Origin: Romboutsia sedimentorum
GTDB taxonomy: Bacteria > Bacillota > Clostridia > Peptostreptococcales > Peptostreptococcaceae
Reading direction: 5' to 3'
NCBI RefSeq assembly: GCF_030131845.1
Contig: NZ_JASKYM010000009.1
Coordinates: forward strand, 48,511-112,510
DNA: 64,000 nucleotides
Part shown: one piece after another, positions 27,655 through 36,170 of the stretch
Layout: the number at the start of each line of letters is the position of its first letter
Numbering within the stretch: the stretch's first letter is position 1
Position numbers and translations under genes: made by a program
The notes under the pieces: model-generated
What the model was told of the DNA's origin: nothing
What the model saw: only the letters and a program-made list of their open reading frames with translations
The model's database searches: none

Positions 27655-28365
27655 CTATTTCTTTTTTCTCTTTTTTAAAAATCGTATTTTAGATTTATCT
27701 ATATAATGATCTAGCTTGTCTAAATTTATTTTCCATAAAAATATAATATAAATTATAAACAATACAACAGACCATCTATATTCTATCATCAATATAAAAT
27801 CAAAAATTCCATGAAGCAATACTGGTACTAATATAGATAAAATAAGGTACTCTCTTTTTTTTATTTTTTCATTACTAAATTTATATTTAGATATATAATA
27901 TCCCATTGTTATTGCAAACATAACATGTGCTGGTATAGATATTACTGCTCTTATAATACCCACTTCAAAAGCTAAGTTTCTATTTTCAAACAATATATAT
28001 ATTATGTTTTCTATTGTCGCAAATCCAAGAGATAAAAATATAGAGTAAATAATTCCATCTAATTTTTCATCGAATTTTTTTTCCTTTACTAAATTAGGTA
28101 ATAAAACTATATATTTTAAGCCTTCTTCTGTTAATCCTGCTACTATAAATGACATAAAAATGTAATTAGAATATCCTTCAAATATTTTTATTTTAATTAA
28201 AATTCCTTCTATTATAATTGCTATTATACTTATAAAAACTCCCATTATAAAAAACTTACCTAATAACCGTATAGGCTCTCTATCATATTTATCTTTTAAG
28301 TATATCCATAACATACAAGCTATAGTAGGTGCAATAGCCAATATTAATAAATCTATCTTCATCAA
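27655..28365 (-). CDS. prsW: PrsW-family intramembrane metalloprotease
   Basis: A 236-residue polytopic membrane protein with the PrsW motifs: the EEGLKYIVLLP glutamate-glutamate site, SIPAHVMFAITMG and LLHGIFDFIL. In Bacillus and Clostridioides PrsW cleaves an anti-sigma factor to release an ECF sigma factor (SigW, CsfT/SigV). No sigma/anti-sigma pair is in the window. The N-terminal segment DREPIRLLGKFF is typical. Start is TTG 28365 or ATG 28362 after AAGGGATG. It is divergent from sleC across 121 bp. Confidence 0.88.
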   Translation of the reverse strand: MMKIDLLILAIAPTIACMLWIYLKDKYDREPIRLLGKFFIMGVFISIIAIIIEGILIKIKIFEGYSNYIFMSFIVAGLTEEGLKYIVLLPNLVKEKKFDEKLDGIIYSIFLSLGFATIENIIYILFENRNLAFEVGIIRAVISIPAHVMFAITMGYYISKYKFSNEKIKKREYLILSILVPVLLHGIFDFILMIEYRWSVVLFIIYIIFLWKINLDKLDHYIDKSKIRFLKKRKKK

Positions 28366-28433
28366 AACACATCCCTTATTTATATTTTCATTTATATTAT
28401 TTCCAATTACCTTAACAAAATAAGAACTATCTT

Positions 28434-28440
28434 CATACTA
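28434..28440 (+). promoter_or_regulatory. Possible sporulation -10 element of sleC
   Basis: CATACTA matches the start of the -10 consensus of sporulation sigma factors E, G and K (CATA). An AAATAA-type -35 lies 12-16 bases upstream. The sigma factor cannot be decided by eye; a role in sporulation fits the gene. Confidence 0.45.
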
Positions 28441-28486
28441 TAAAATACAAGATATTATTAAATTATCTCAAAGAAAGGGTGATTCT

Positions 28487-29758
28487 ATGCAAGATGGCTT
28501 TTTAACAGTTAGTGTTTTAGATAAAGCTACTAACAGACCTATTGAAAATGCTACTGTAAATATATATTCAATTCCACAAGATGGTGAGCGTGCAACATTA
28601 GTTTTAGAAAATTTAAAAACTAATTCCTCTGGTCAAGTAACTGGATTAAATCTTCCTGCTCCGGACATTAAGTTTTCGCAGCAACCTTCTGATGTAAGAC
28701 CCTATAGCCAATACTCTGTAGAGACTATTGTTGATGGTTATGAAACCATAATTATAGAAGGAACTCAATTATTTCCAACTGTAGAAGCTAGGCAAAATGT
28801 TCCTCTCATAGCTAAAACTAGATGTAGAGGATCCTATTCTAGGCAAAATGAGGAAATATATGATATTGGAGATAATACTTTATATGGAACTTATCCACCT
28901 AAGATACCTGAAAGTAGCTTAAAACCACTGCCTCCACCTACAGGGTTTGTTGTTTTAGATAACCCTGTTGTGCCTGAATTTATAGTAGTACATGACGGAT
29001 TACCTGAAAATAAATCTGCAAAAGAATATTGGGTTCCATTTAAAGACTATATTAAAAATGTTGCTTCTTCTGAGATATATTCTACTTGGCCTACTCAAAC
29101 TATTTACTCTAATGTAATAGCTATAATTTCATTTACATTAAATAGAGTTTTTACTGAATGGTATAGAAATAAAGGTTATAACTTTACAATAACTTCTACT
29201 ACTGTATATGACCATAAATTCATAAATAATAGGAATTTTTTTGATACAATAAATGTGGTTGTAGATGCTATATTTAACACATATATAAAACGTCCACCTA
29301 CTTCAAGACAGCCTTTACTAGCTCAATATTGTGATGGTAAAAAATCTCAGTGCCCTAATCAAATGACTCAATGGGGAAGTAAAGATTTAGGTGCTCAAGG
29401 TAAAGACTTTGAAGCCATACTTAGATATTTCTACGGAGATGAAATAGTATTTGAAAAAGCTCCAATAGTAAGTGGCGTTCCTGTATCATTCCCTGGCGAG
29501 ACACTACAGGTTGGATCTAATAATAAATATGTTAAAACTGTTCAAAACCAACTTAATGCTATAGCCAAAGGATATCCAGCAATTCCTAAAGTAAGAGAAG
29601 ATGGAATATATGGTGATTCTACTGCTGAATCTGTAAAAACTTTCCAAGGTATATTTGGATTACCTCAATCTGGAGTAGTAGATTTTAAAACATGGTATGA
29701 AATATCTAGAGTATATGTTGCTGTAACTAAAATAGCTTCTTTAAATCCAACTATATAA
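28487..29758 (+). CDS. sleC: Spore cortex-lytic enzyme SleC
   Basis: A 423-residue protein starting MQDGFLTVSVLDKATNRPI, with an N-terminal carboxypeptidase-regulatory-like region (about 1-110), a SpoIID-type lytic transglycosylase domain (about 175-330, with FTLNRVFTEWYRNKGYNF and TVYDHKF) and a C-terminal peptidoglycan-binding domain (about 345-410, with VKTVQNQLNAI, EDGIYGDSTAESVKTFQ). Length and layout match SleC of Clostridioides difficile. SleC is made as a proenzyme, cleaved by Csp proteases at germination, and hydrolyses spore cortex. No csp gene is in the window. AAGGGTGAT precedes the ATG. A bidirectional terminator follows. Confidence 0.95.
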   Translation: MQDGFLTVSVLDKATNRPIENATVNIYSIPQDGERATLVLENLKTNSSGQVTGLNLPAPDIKFSQQPSDVRPYSQYSVETIVDGYETIIIEGTQLFPTVEARQNVPLIAKTRCRGSYSRQNEEIYDIGDNTLYGTYPPKIPESSLKPLPPPTGFVVLDNPVVPEFIVVHDGLPENKSAKEYWVPFKDYIKNVASSEIYSTWPTQTIYSNVIAIISFTLNRVFTEWYRNKGYNFTITSTTVYDHKFINNRNFFDTINVVVDAIFNTYIKRPPTSRQPLLAQYCDGKKSQCPNQMTQWGSKDLGAQGKDFEAILRYFYGDEIVFEKAPIVSGVPVSFPGETLQVGSNNKYVKTVQNQLNAIAKGYPAIPKVREDGIYGDSTAESVKTFQGIFGLPQSGVVDFKTWYEISRVYVAVTKIASLNPTI

Positions 29759-29773
29759 TTCAACTTAAATATT

Positions 29774-29820
29774 AAAAACCTATAAATTTAGGCGTACTAT
29801 AACTAAATTTATAGGTTTTT
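29774..29820. terminator. Bidirectional terminator between sleC and the DUF4163/DUF3298 gene
   Basis: AAACCTATAAATTTA and TAAATTTATAGGTTT are exact 15-bp inverted repeats around a 13-base loop, followed by TTTT on the plus strand and by TTTT on the minus strand. Confidence 0.9.
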
Positions 29821-29834
29821 TAAACTAATTATCT

Positions 29835-31208
29835 TTATTTAAATATTTCTACATACTTATCTTTTAACATATGATTTATTATACTTTTATTTATTGAAAA
29901 CTCTGGTTCTCCAGCTGCATAAGGTGCTATTTCATATAAATCAAAATAAATAACTAAATTATCATCTTGTATATAAAATTTATTATTTAATTTTATTCCA
30001 TTAAATTGATATACTCCTTCATATTCTTTATCGTTTTTAACTATATTTTCTATCTTATTTCTTATCTCATTATCTATTACTTTCTTATAATCTATATTTG
30101 GTTTAAATAAATCACTTAATGTTAATAGTTTTCCATCTTTCATATCAATATTATATGATACAGTTTCATAATATCCATGTGCACCACCACTGTATTTATA
30201 GTATCTTACATTTATGCTTAATAAATCATCACTATTTTTTTCAACTTCAAAATCAACATTAGCAACAAATTTATTTTCTATATCAGCTAAATTATCCAAA
30301 TATTTTTTTGCTTCTGCTTGAGATTCATTATAAAATTCCATTATATCTTTTCTTATCTCGTCATTTATATATTTTTCAATTTCTTTATTTGATGTCATTA
30401 TTATTGGTATATTTATTACACTATTAATATACTTATTATCTTTAGTTATTGTTTGAGTATCTATATTTGCGACAATATTACTAGTAGTAAGTGCTTTTAT
30501 TTTATTTTTAAAAATCTCTATAGGTATTTTAAATTCATAACTTATATTACTATTATTTTCTCTATAAGGATTGAAATAAACTATTATTCCTCCATCTGCA
30601 ATAATAAAGTCAGTGTATTTATTTACAACTATTTTTTGTTTATCAATTTTTAAGTTTTGTTTTTTAGCATAATTATATATATATTTAGTTATAATCTTTT
30701 CATAGTCTATATTCCCCTTTAATAAATTATCTAGATAAATTCTTTGCCCTGTTTTTAAATCAAATAAGTAACTATCTTTTTCTAATACAAATTCTTTTTT
30801 GCCTTTATTTATATTTTTGTATATTACTATATTTATTAAATTTCCATCTTCAAATGCTACATTATAATTTATAGCTATATTCTTCTTTTCATTATTATTG
30901 TTTAACTCACTCTCCTGTCTTTGATGATTTATATATTCATTTATATTTCTTCTTATATATGTATTTATATATCGTTGAACCTCACTATTTGAAAAATGTA
31001 TTTGAGGCATTTTTACACTTATCGCTACGTTTTTATAATCTATTTTTGTTTTTTCTTCAGTTATTTTTACTGTTCTAAGCCCTTGAGATAAATTAGTCTG
31101 TATTGCATCTTTAATATTAAATTCGTCTTTTAAATTTATTAAGGTTATTACTGAAACAATTAATACTAATGGCATTATATATTTTAAAAGCTTATTTTTA
31201 TTTTTCAT
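29835..31208 (-). CDS. Membrane-anchored protein with two DUF4163-DUF3298 units
   Basis: A 457-residue protein with one N-terminal membrane helix (YIMPLVLIVSVITLI) and an extracellular part containing two copies of a DUF4163-DUF3298 unit. Copy one (about 50-230) has IDYKNVAISVKMP and LKTGQRIYLDNLLKGNIDYEK; copy two (about 260-450) has YINSVINIPIIM, YSGGAHGYYETVSYNID, DGKLLTLSDLFKPNIDYKK and EIAPYAAGEPEFSI. Single copies occur in PdaC and as the lysozyme-sensing part of RsiV; whether this protein binds such ligands is unknown. GGAGG is placed for ATG 31208, not for the upstream ATG 31235. It could be an RsiV-like sensor, but no adjacent sigma gene is seen. Confidence 0.8.
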   Translation of the reverse strand: MKNKNKLLKYIMPLVLIVSVITLINLKDEFNIKDAIQTNLSQGLRTVKITEEKTKIDYKNVAISVKMPQIHFSNSEVQRYINTYIRRNINEYINHQRQESELNNNNEKKNIAINYNVAFEDGNLINIVIYKNINKGKKEFVLEKDSYLFDLKTGQRIYLDNLLKGNIDYEKIITKYIYNYAKKQNLKIDKQKIVVNKYTDFIIADGGIIVYFNPYRENNSNISYEFKIPIEIFKNKIKALTTSNIVANIDTQTITKDNKYINSVINIPIIMTSNKEIEKYINDEIRKDIMEFYNESQAEAKKYLDNLADIENKFVANVDFEVEKNSDDLLSINVRYYKYSGGAHGYYETVSYNIDMKDGKLLTLSDLFKPNIDYKKVIDNEIRNKIENIVKNDKEYEGVYQFNGIKLNNKFYIQDDNLVIYFDLYEIAPYAAGEPEFSINKSIINHMLKDKYVEIFK

Positions 31209-31316
31209 ATTAAATTCCTCCAAAATATAGTTCACTTATTATATTTTGGATTTTTCATATTTTTATCCTAATCAAATTTTGTAATTTTTGTTTTTAAAAT
31301 AGCAAATAAAAAAATA

Positions 31317-31346
31317 AAAGCCACTCTAATATATAAGAGCAGCTTT
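31317..31346 (-). terminator. Terminator of rlmD
   Basis: AAAGCTGCTCTTATA and TATAAGAGTGGCTTT-type arms pair around a short loop on the minus strand (with one bulge) and are followed by a T run. Confidence 0.75.
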
Positions 31347-31359
31347 CATTTTTTTATAT

Positions 31360-32718
31360 TTATCTGACTTTTTTTAATTTTACTACTGTTTCTACATGAG
31401 GTGTATTTGGGAACATATCCATACACTTAACTTTTTCTACTTCATAACCATAGTTTCTAAATTCAACTAAATCAAGTACTAAAGTTTTAGGATTACAAGA
31501 TATATAAACTATTTCCTTAGAACCAAATCCAGATATATCTCTTATAGCATCTTTGTGTACACCTGGTCTTGGTGGATCTACTATTATTAAATCTGGTTTA
31601 TGTTTTAATTTTTTAACTGTTTTTGTAACATCTCCTGCAACAAACTCACAATTAGTTAATCCATTTAATTTAGCATTTTCATTAGCTGCAACTACAGCTT
31701 CTTCTATTATTTCAATTCCGTAAACTTTAGACGCAGCTCCTGCCATAACTTGTCCTATAGTACCAGTTCCACTATATAAATCAAAAACAACTTTATCTGC
31801 ATGATCGCCTATAAATTCTCTCGTCATAGTATATAGTTCTTCTGCTCCTTTAGTGTTAGTTTGGAAGAATGAGAATGGAGATATTTTAAATTTAAGACCT
31901 AATATCTCTTCTTGTATATAGTCTCTTCCATGTAAAACTCTTAATTCGTCACATTGAACAGCATCTGCTAATCCATCATTTACAGTGTGTAGTATGCTTA
32001 CTATTTCAGCTTCGGTTTCAAGTTTTAGTAACATTTCTTTGTATTCATTCATATCAAAATCAACTTGAGAAGAAGTTACTATATTTACCATAAGTTCTTT
32101 AGTATTTACACCTTTTCTAACTACAAGATTTCTTAAATATCCTTTATGGTTCATACCTTTATAATAAGGAAGCTGTTTTTCATTAAAGAACTCAACACTT
32201 GAAGTTAATACTGTTGTAAAATCTTGGTCTACTAAAACACATCCATCAACTGTTAATATATCTATGTGTTTTCCTTTTTTGTGAAGACCTAAAGTTAATG
32301 GTCCATCTTTCATTTCATCACCAAAAGTATACTCCATTTTATTTCTATATAATTTATCTTCTGGGCTTCCTTGTATTCCTAAAAATTGGAATCCAAACAA
32401 ATCTTGCTTTAAAAATAAATCCATAACTTGTTTTTCTTTTATTTCTAATTGTTTTTCGTAAGGAACAGATAGTATAGTGCATCCACCACATTCGTTAAAA
32501 TGTTTACATGTTTCTTCTGTTTCTATTGGTGAATTTTCTAGTAATTCTATTATCTTAACATCCGCTTTACCACTTCTAGTTCTCTTAACAGCCGCTTTTA
32601 CTCTTTGACCGCTTATTCCACCCTTCATGTGTACTTCTCTGTTTCCTATTAAAGTTACAGAAGTTCCACCAAACTCCATCTTATCTACTTCAAATTCTAT
32701 AATGTCTTTTTTCTTCAC
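31360..32718 (-). CDS. rlmD: 23S rRNA (uracil-1939-C5)-methyltransferase RlmD
   Basis: Methylates U1939 of 23S rRNA. The 452-residue enzyme has an N-terminal TRAM domain (about 1-60), 4Fe-4S ligands C71, C77, C80 and C160, the SAM motif FDLYSGTGTIGQVMA and the catalytic Cys408 in VYISCNPKTL. The start is GTG at 32718: GGAGG precedes it and no ATG lies nearby in frame. It overlaps the pseudouridine synthase unit (20 bp gap), forming an rRNA-modification operon with DUF1904. Confidence 0.95.
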   Translation of the reverse strand: MKKKDIIEFEVDKMEFGGTSVTLIGNREVHMKGGISGQRVKAAVKRTRSGKADVKIIELLENSPIETEETCKHFNECGGCTILSVPYEKQLEIKEKQVMDLFLKQDLFGFQFLGIQGSPEDKLYRNKMEYTFGDEMKDGPLTLGLHKKGKHIDILTVDGCVLVDQDFTTVLTSSVEFFNEKQLPYYKGMNHKGYLRNLVVRKGVNTKELMVNIVTSSQVDFDMNEYKEMLLKLETEAEIVSILHTVNDGLADAVQCDELRVLHGRDYIQEEILGLKFKISPFSFFQTNTKGAEELYTMTREFIGDHADKVVFDLYSGTGTIGQVMAGAASKVYGIEIIEEAVVAANENAKLNGLTNCEFVAGDVTKTVKKLKHKPDLIIVDPPRPGVHKDAIRDISGFGSKEIVYISCNPKTLVLDLVEFRNYGYEVEKVKCMDMFPNTPHVETVVKLKKVR

Positions 32719-32738
32719 TTAAAATTACCTCCGCTTTT

Positions 32739-33461
32739 CTATCTTTCTTCCATTAATTTTATTTCTTCTATTGTTAATTCTCTGTATTCACCTAATTCTA
32801 AACTTTCATCTAAGTTTAATTTACCCATAGAAAGTCTTTTTAAATAAACTACTCTTTTACCTACGCTCTCAAACATTCTTTTTACTTGATGATACTTTCC
32901 TTCATGTATAGTAAGTTCTATTTCTGATATTTCATCACTTTTTAGTATTTTAAGTTGAGCTGGCATAGTTTCATATCCATCATCAAGTGTTACACCTTTT
33001 TCAAAAGCTATTATATCATCATCATTTACTATTCCATCTACTTTAGCATAATAAGTCTTAGGAACATGCTTTTTAGGAGATAATACTCTATGAGAAAGTT
33101 TACCATCATTAGTTAAAATTAATAATCCTTCTGTATCTTTATCTAATCTACCAACTGGAAACGGTTCATAAATAAGATATGATGGATCTATTAAATCTAA
33201 TACTATTGGATCATGTTTATCAAATGTAGCTGATATATAACCGTCTGGCTTATTTAACATTATATAAATAAATTCTCTATAAGTTACTTTTTCACCATCA
33301 AATACTATTTCATCAACTTCTGGGTCTACTTGAAATCCAGGATTATTTACAACTTCTCCGTTTACACTTATCATTTTATACTTACAATATCTTTTCAAAT
33401 CTGCTCTACTTCCACACCCTATAGTTGAAAGTACTTTATCTACCCTTAATTTCTTAGCCAT
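32739..33461 (-). CDS. RsuA/RluB-family pseudouridine synthase
   Basis: A 240-residue pseudouridine synthase with an N-terminal S4 RNA-binding domain (KLRVDKVLSTIGCGSRADLKRYC) and the catalytic segment VGRLDKDTEGLLILTNDG. It converts a uridine to pseudouridine, most likely in 16S rRNA (the RsuA type); the exact target position is not evident. Its ATG shares one base with the stop of the DUF1904 gene (TAATG), so translation is coupled. It precedes rlmD by 20 bp. Confidence 0.93.
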   Translation of the reverse strand: MAKKLRVDKVLSTIGCGSRADLKRYCKYKMISVNGEVVNNPGFQVDPEVDEIVFDGEKVTYREFIYIMLNKPDGYISATFDKHDPIVLDLIDPSYLIYEPFPVGRLDKDTEGLLILTNDGKLSHRVLSPKKHVPKTYYAKVDGIVNDDDIIAFEKGVTLDDGYETMPAQLKILKSDEISEIELTIHEGKYHQVKRMFESVGKRVVYLKRLSMGKLNLDESLELGEYRELTIEEIKLMEER

Positions 33462-33790
33462 TAAAAATGATCTCCGTTCTCATAGTATTTTTCTTTTTCA
33501 AATACTGTAAATGCTAAATCCATATCTTCTACATCTAAATTATTTCTTATACTATTAGTTATTATGTCTGCTACTATATTTTGAACTTCTTGTCCTCTAT
33601 CAAACCACGCTACTTCTACAAATGGATAAACTGAATCTAGTTTACCATTTCTTATAGCAATTGATTTTATACATTCTATTTCAAAATAATCTCTTGGACA
33701 CTTTACAGCTTCTACTAATTCATCTATCATTTTTTCACTTATTTTGCATATATCATTTTCATGTATACCTCTTATTTTTATTTGTGGCAT
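33461..33790 (-). CDS. DUF1904 family protein
   Basis: A 109-residue protein matching the DUF1904 family (MPQIKIRGIHENDICKISEKM, VEVAWFDRGQEVQNIVADIIT), proteins with a tautomerase-like fold and no known activity. AAAGGAAAT precedes the ATG. It is the first gene of a unit with the pseudouridine synthase and rlmD, which hints at a translation-related role, although that is inference. Confidence 0.8.
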   Translation of the reverse strand: MPQIKIRGIHENDICKISEKMIDELVEAVKCPRDYFEIECIKSIAIRNGKLDSVYPFVEVAWFDRGQEVQNIVADIITNSIRNNLDVEDMDLAFTVFEKEKYYENGDHF

Positions 33791-33907
33791 AATCTATTTC
33801 CTTTCTTTTTTATCTGTTCATTACTTTATTTATACTTGTTATAGATATTATTATACTTTTAATTTGATGTTATTACAATTTACTATGTACTTTTTTTGTA
33901 GAAACGT

Positions 33908-33913
33908 TATAAT
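33908..33913 (+). promoter_or_regulatory. Probable -10 element of fba
   Basis: TATAAT, 68 bases upstream of the fba ATG, with a weak TGTACT-like -35 sixteen bases earlier. Confidence 0.5.
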
Positions 33914-33980
33914 ATTAGATGATGGGTAAATTTTAAATTTAATAATTTTTTAACAAATTAACTTATATGGAGGTTTCACT

Positions 33981-34844
33981 ATGTTAGTTTCAGCTACAGA
34001 AATGTTAAATAAGGCTAGAGAAGGAAAATATGCAGTAGGTCAATTCAACATCAACAACTTAGAATGGACAAAAGCAGTTTTATTAACTGCTCAGGAAAAC
34101 AATTCTCCAGTTATCTTAGGGGTATCTGAAGGTGCTGGAAAATACATGGGTGGTTACAAAACTATAGTTGGTATGGTTAACGGAATGTTAGAAGAATTAA
34201 AAATAACAGTTCCAGTTGCTCTACACTTAGACCATGGTAGTTATGATGGAGCTTTAAAAGTAATAGAAGCAGGATTCTCTTCTGTTATGTTTGATGGTTC
34301 TCACTATGCTATAGAGGAAAATATAGCTAAGACTAAAGAAATAGTTGAAATAGCTCACGCTAAAGGAATATCTGTAGAAGCAGAAGTTGGTTCTATAGGT
34401 GGAGAAGAAGATGGTGTTGTTGGAGCTGGAGAAGTTGCAGACCCAGCTGAATGTAAATTAATAGCAGATTTAGGTGTTGATATGTTAGCTGCTGGTATAG
34501 GTAACATACATGGTCAATATCCAGAAAACTGGGCAGGATTAAGTTTTGATGCTCTAGAAGCTATAAATAATCTTACAGGAACTATGCCATTAGTATTACA
34601 CGGTGGAACTGGTATTCCTGCTGATATGATACAAAAAGCTATATCTTTAGGTGTTTCTAAAATAAATGTTAACACTGAATGTCAATTAGCTTTCGCTGCT
34701 GCGACTCGTGAATACATCGAAGCTGGTAAAGACTTACAAGCTAAGGGATTCGACCCTCGTAAAGTTTTAGCTCCAGGTTTTGAAGCTATAAAAGCTACTG
34801 TTAAAGAAAAAATGGAATTATTCGGTTCTGTAAATAAAGCTTAA
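33981..34844 (+). CDS. fba: Class II fructose-bisphosphate aldolase
   Basis: Splits fructose 1,6-bisphosphate into two triose phosphates in glycolysis, using zinc. The 287-residue protein has the metal and substrate motifs LHLDHGSYDGALK, the EAEVGSIGGEEDG block, GNIHGQYPENWAG and PLVLHGGTGIP, with the metal-binding His residues. GGAGG precedes the ATG and a promoter-like -10 is nearby. It is a monocistronic gene ended by a strong terminator. Confidence 0.97.
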   Translation: MLVSATEMLNKAREGKYAVGQFNINNLEWTKAVLLTAQENNSPVILGVSEGAGKYMGGYKTIVGMVNGMLEELKITVPVALHLDHGSYDGALKVIEAGFSSVMFDGSHYAIEENIAKTKEIVEIAHAKGISVEAEVGSIGGEEDGVVGAGEVADPAECKLIADLGVDMLAAGIGNIHGQYPENWAGLSFDALEAINNLTGTMPLVLHGGTGIPADMIQKAISLGVSKINVNTECQLAFAAATREYIEAGKDLQAKGFDPRKVLAPGFEAIKATVKEKMELFGSVNKA

Positions 34845-34901
34845 TTAGTTTTATTCAGAATTGTAATTCTTTATAAAATTTAAATTTTTACAAAACAAAT
34901 G

Positions 34902-34943
34902 AGACCTTGTTGTTTAGTTCCTACTAAATAATAAGGTCTTTTG
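34902..34943 (+). terminator. Terminator of fba
   Basis: AGACCTTGTTGTTTAGT and ACTAAATAATAAGGTCT pair (with one mismatch) around TCCT and are followed by TTTTGTTTT. Confidence 0.85.
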
Positions 34944-34945
34944 TT

Positions 34946-35431
34946 TTAACTATAAAATTTAGATCCACCTGTTAATTGTCTTCTCCCAACTAATTTGCAT
35001 AAATTAGTAAGAGATGCTATTTTTATTTCTTTAAAACTTATTAAAAATACAAATTTAAAATCAGTAAATGATTCATCTATATTGTATACGTCAAAGAAAC
35101 ACCTTATATTATCAGATAAATACTTATCCTGTAGTTCGTCTTCTATTTCATCTGTAGCATCCTTTAGATACGCTCTTACATCTTCAAAGAACACTTGAAA
35201 GTATGATTCGTCTATATCTTCTCCCATTTCTTCTATTAGTTCTTCTATATCTTCCATATCAAATACATCTTCTGCTAATTGACAGTCAAATGCCATTATA
35301 TTTTCTTCTTTTATAGTATTTGATATATCCTTTATGTCCTCAATGTCTTCACGTAATCCTATAATATCTTTTACTTTATTACTATTTATAATAATGCTAT
35401 TTTTTTGATTTTTGATTTTTAACTCTATCAT
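34946..35431 (-). CDS. Acidic hypothetical protein, unknown family
   Basis: I do not recognise this 161-residue protein. It is strongly acidic in the middle (DIDESYFQVFFEDVRAYL, DEIEDELQDKY), with no signal peptide, membrane helix or cysteine motif. The C-terminus turns basic (LCKLVGRRQLTGGSKFYS). A GGGGAAGGTGATC ribosome site supports a real gene. It lies 28 bp downstream of the nucleotidase gene and probably shares its transcript. Confidence 0.7.
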   Translation of the reverse strand: MIELKIKNQKNSIIINSNKVKDIIGLREDIEDIKDISNTIKEENIMAFDCQLAEDVFDMEDIEELIEEMGEDIDESYFQVFFEDVRAYLKDATDEIEDELQDKYLSDNIRCFFDVYNIDESFTDFKFVFLISFKEIKIASLTNLCKLVGRRQLTGGSKFYS

Positions 35432-35459
35432 AAGATCACCTTCCCCACTCGATGATACT

Positions 35460-36020
35460 TTAGCTATACGATTCTATAGCTTCTTTTATATCATTCCAGT
35501 TATTAACTCTAGTTATATTCTCATGTTCAATTTCTTTATTGTAGTTAGTATCTATCAATAAAACTTTCATGCCCTCAGCAGCTAACTGCATAGCGTTACT
35601 AGGATTATCCTCTATAAATATATTACACTGTAATTCTTTGGCTTTATCTATCTTATAGTCACTACCTAATAAATGTACATCTATATGCGAAAGTCCTTTT
35701 TCAGTTAACCAATTTGTAGTTACATCTGTTAGCTTTGGATTTCTAGCTGTAACAAAATACAAATTGTGCTTAGAATATAGTTCATCTATAATATCTTTTG
35801 CACCTTCTACAACTTCTGCTTCTGAATAAGAATACATATAATTTGTATGGAATTCATTTAATATTGTGTCCATATCTACTCCATATAACTCGTTCCAATT
35901 ATAAGTATTACACTCATCTTGTGTTATATTTTTACTGAAAATTTCATTTAAGTACGGAATAAAATGATATGGACTAGTAATAGTCCCATCTATATCAATA
36001 CATATATTTAATTTATCCAT
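35460..36020 (-). CDS. 5'-nucleotidase-like HAD phosphatase (NT5C type)
   Basis: A 186-residue HAD-superfamily protein resembling 5'(3')-deoxyribonucleotidase. It has CIDIDGTITSPYHF (the nucleophile Asp in DIDGT), LYFVTARNPKLTD (motif II Thr) and CNIFIEDNPSNAMQLAAEG (motif IV Asp/Asp-like). The substrate is not established; nucleoside monophosphates are likely for the family. GGGAGG precedes the ATG. Confidence 0.85.
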   Translation of the reverse strand: MDKLNICIDIDGTITSPYHFIPYLNEIFSKNITQDECNTYNWNELYGVDMDTILNEFHTNYMYSYSEAEVVEGAKDIIDELYSKHNLYFVTARNPKLTDVTTNWLTEKGLSHIDVHLLGSDYKIDKAKELQCNIFIEDNPSNAMQLAAEGMKVLLIDTNYNKEIEHENITRVNNWNDIKEAIESYS

Positions 36021-36123
36021 ATTATCCTCCCTAATTACCTGTTAAACTTCATAATAAGATATTCTATCACAGGTTAAATTATAAATCAAAGTTCGCACTT
36101 TAAGTATATGTATATAATACCAA

Positions 36124-36149
36124 AAAGCTTACCTAAAAAGATAAGCTTT
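36124..36149 (-). terminator. Terminator of the two-helix membrane protein gene
   Basis: AAAGCTTA and TAAGCTTT pair on the minus strand around TCTTTTTAGG and are followed by TTGG. The T run is short, so strength is uncertain. Confidence 0.6.
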
Positions 36150-36170
36150 AATAAATTAATTATATATACT

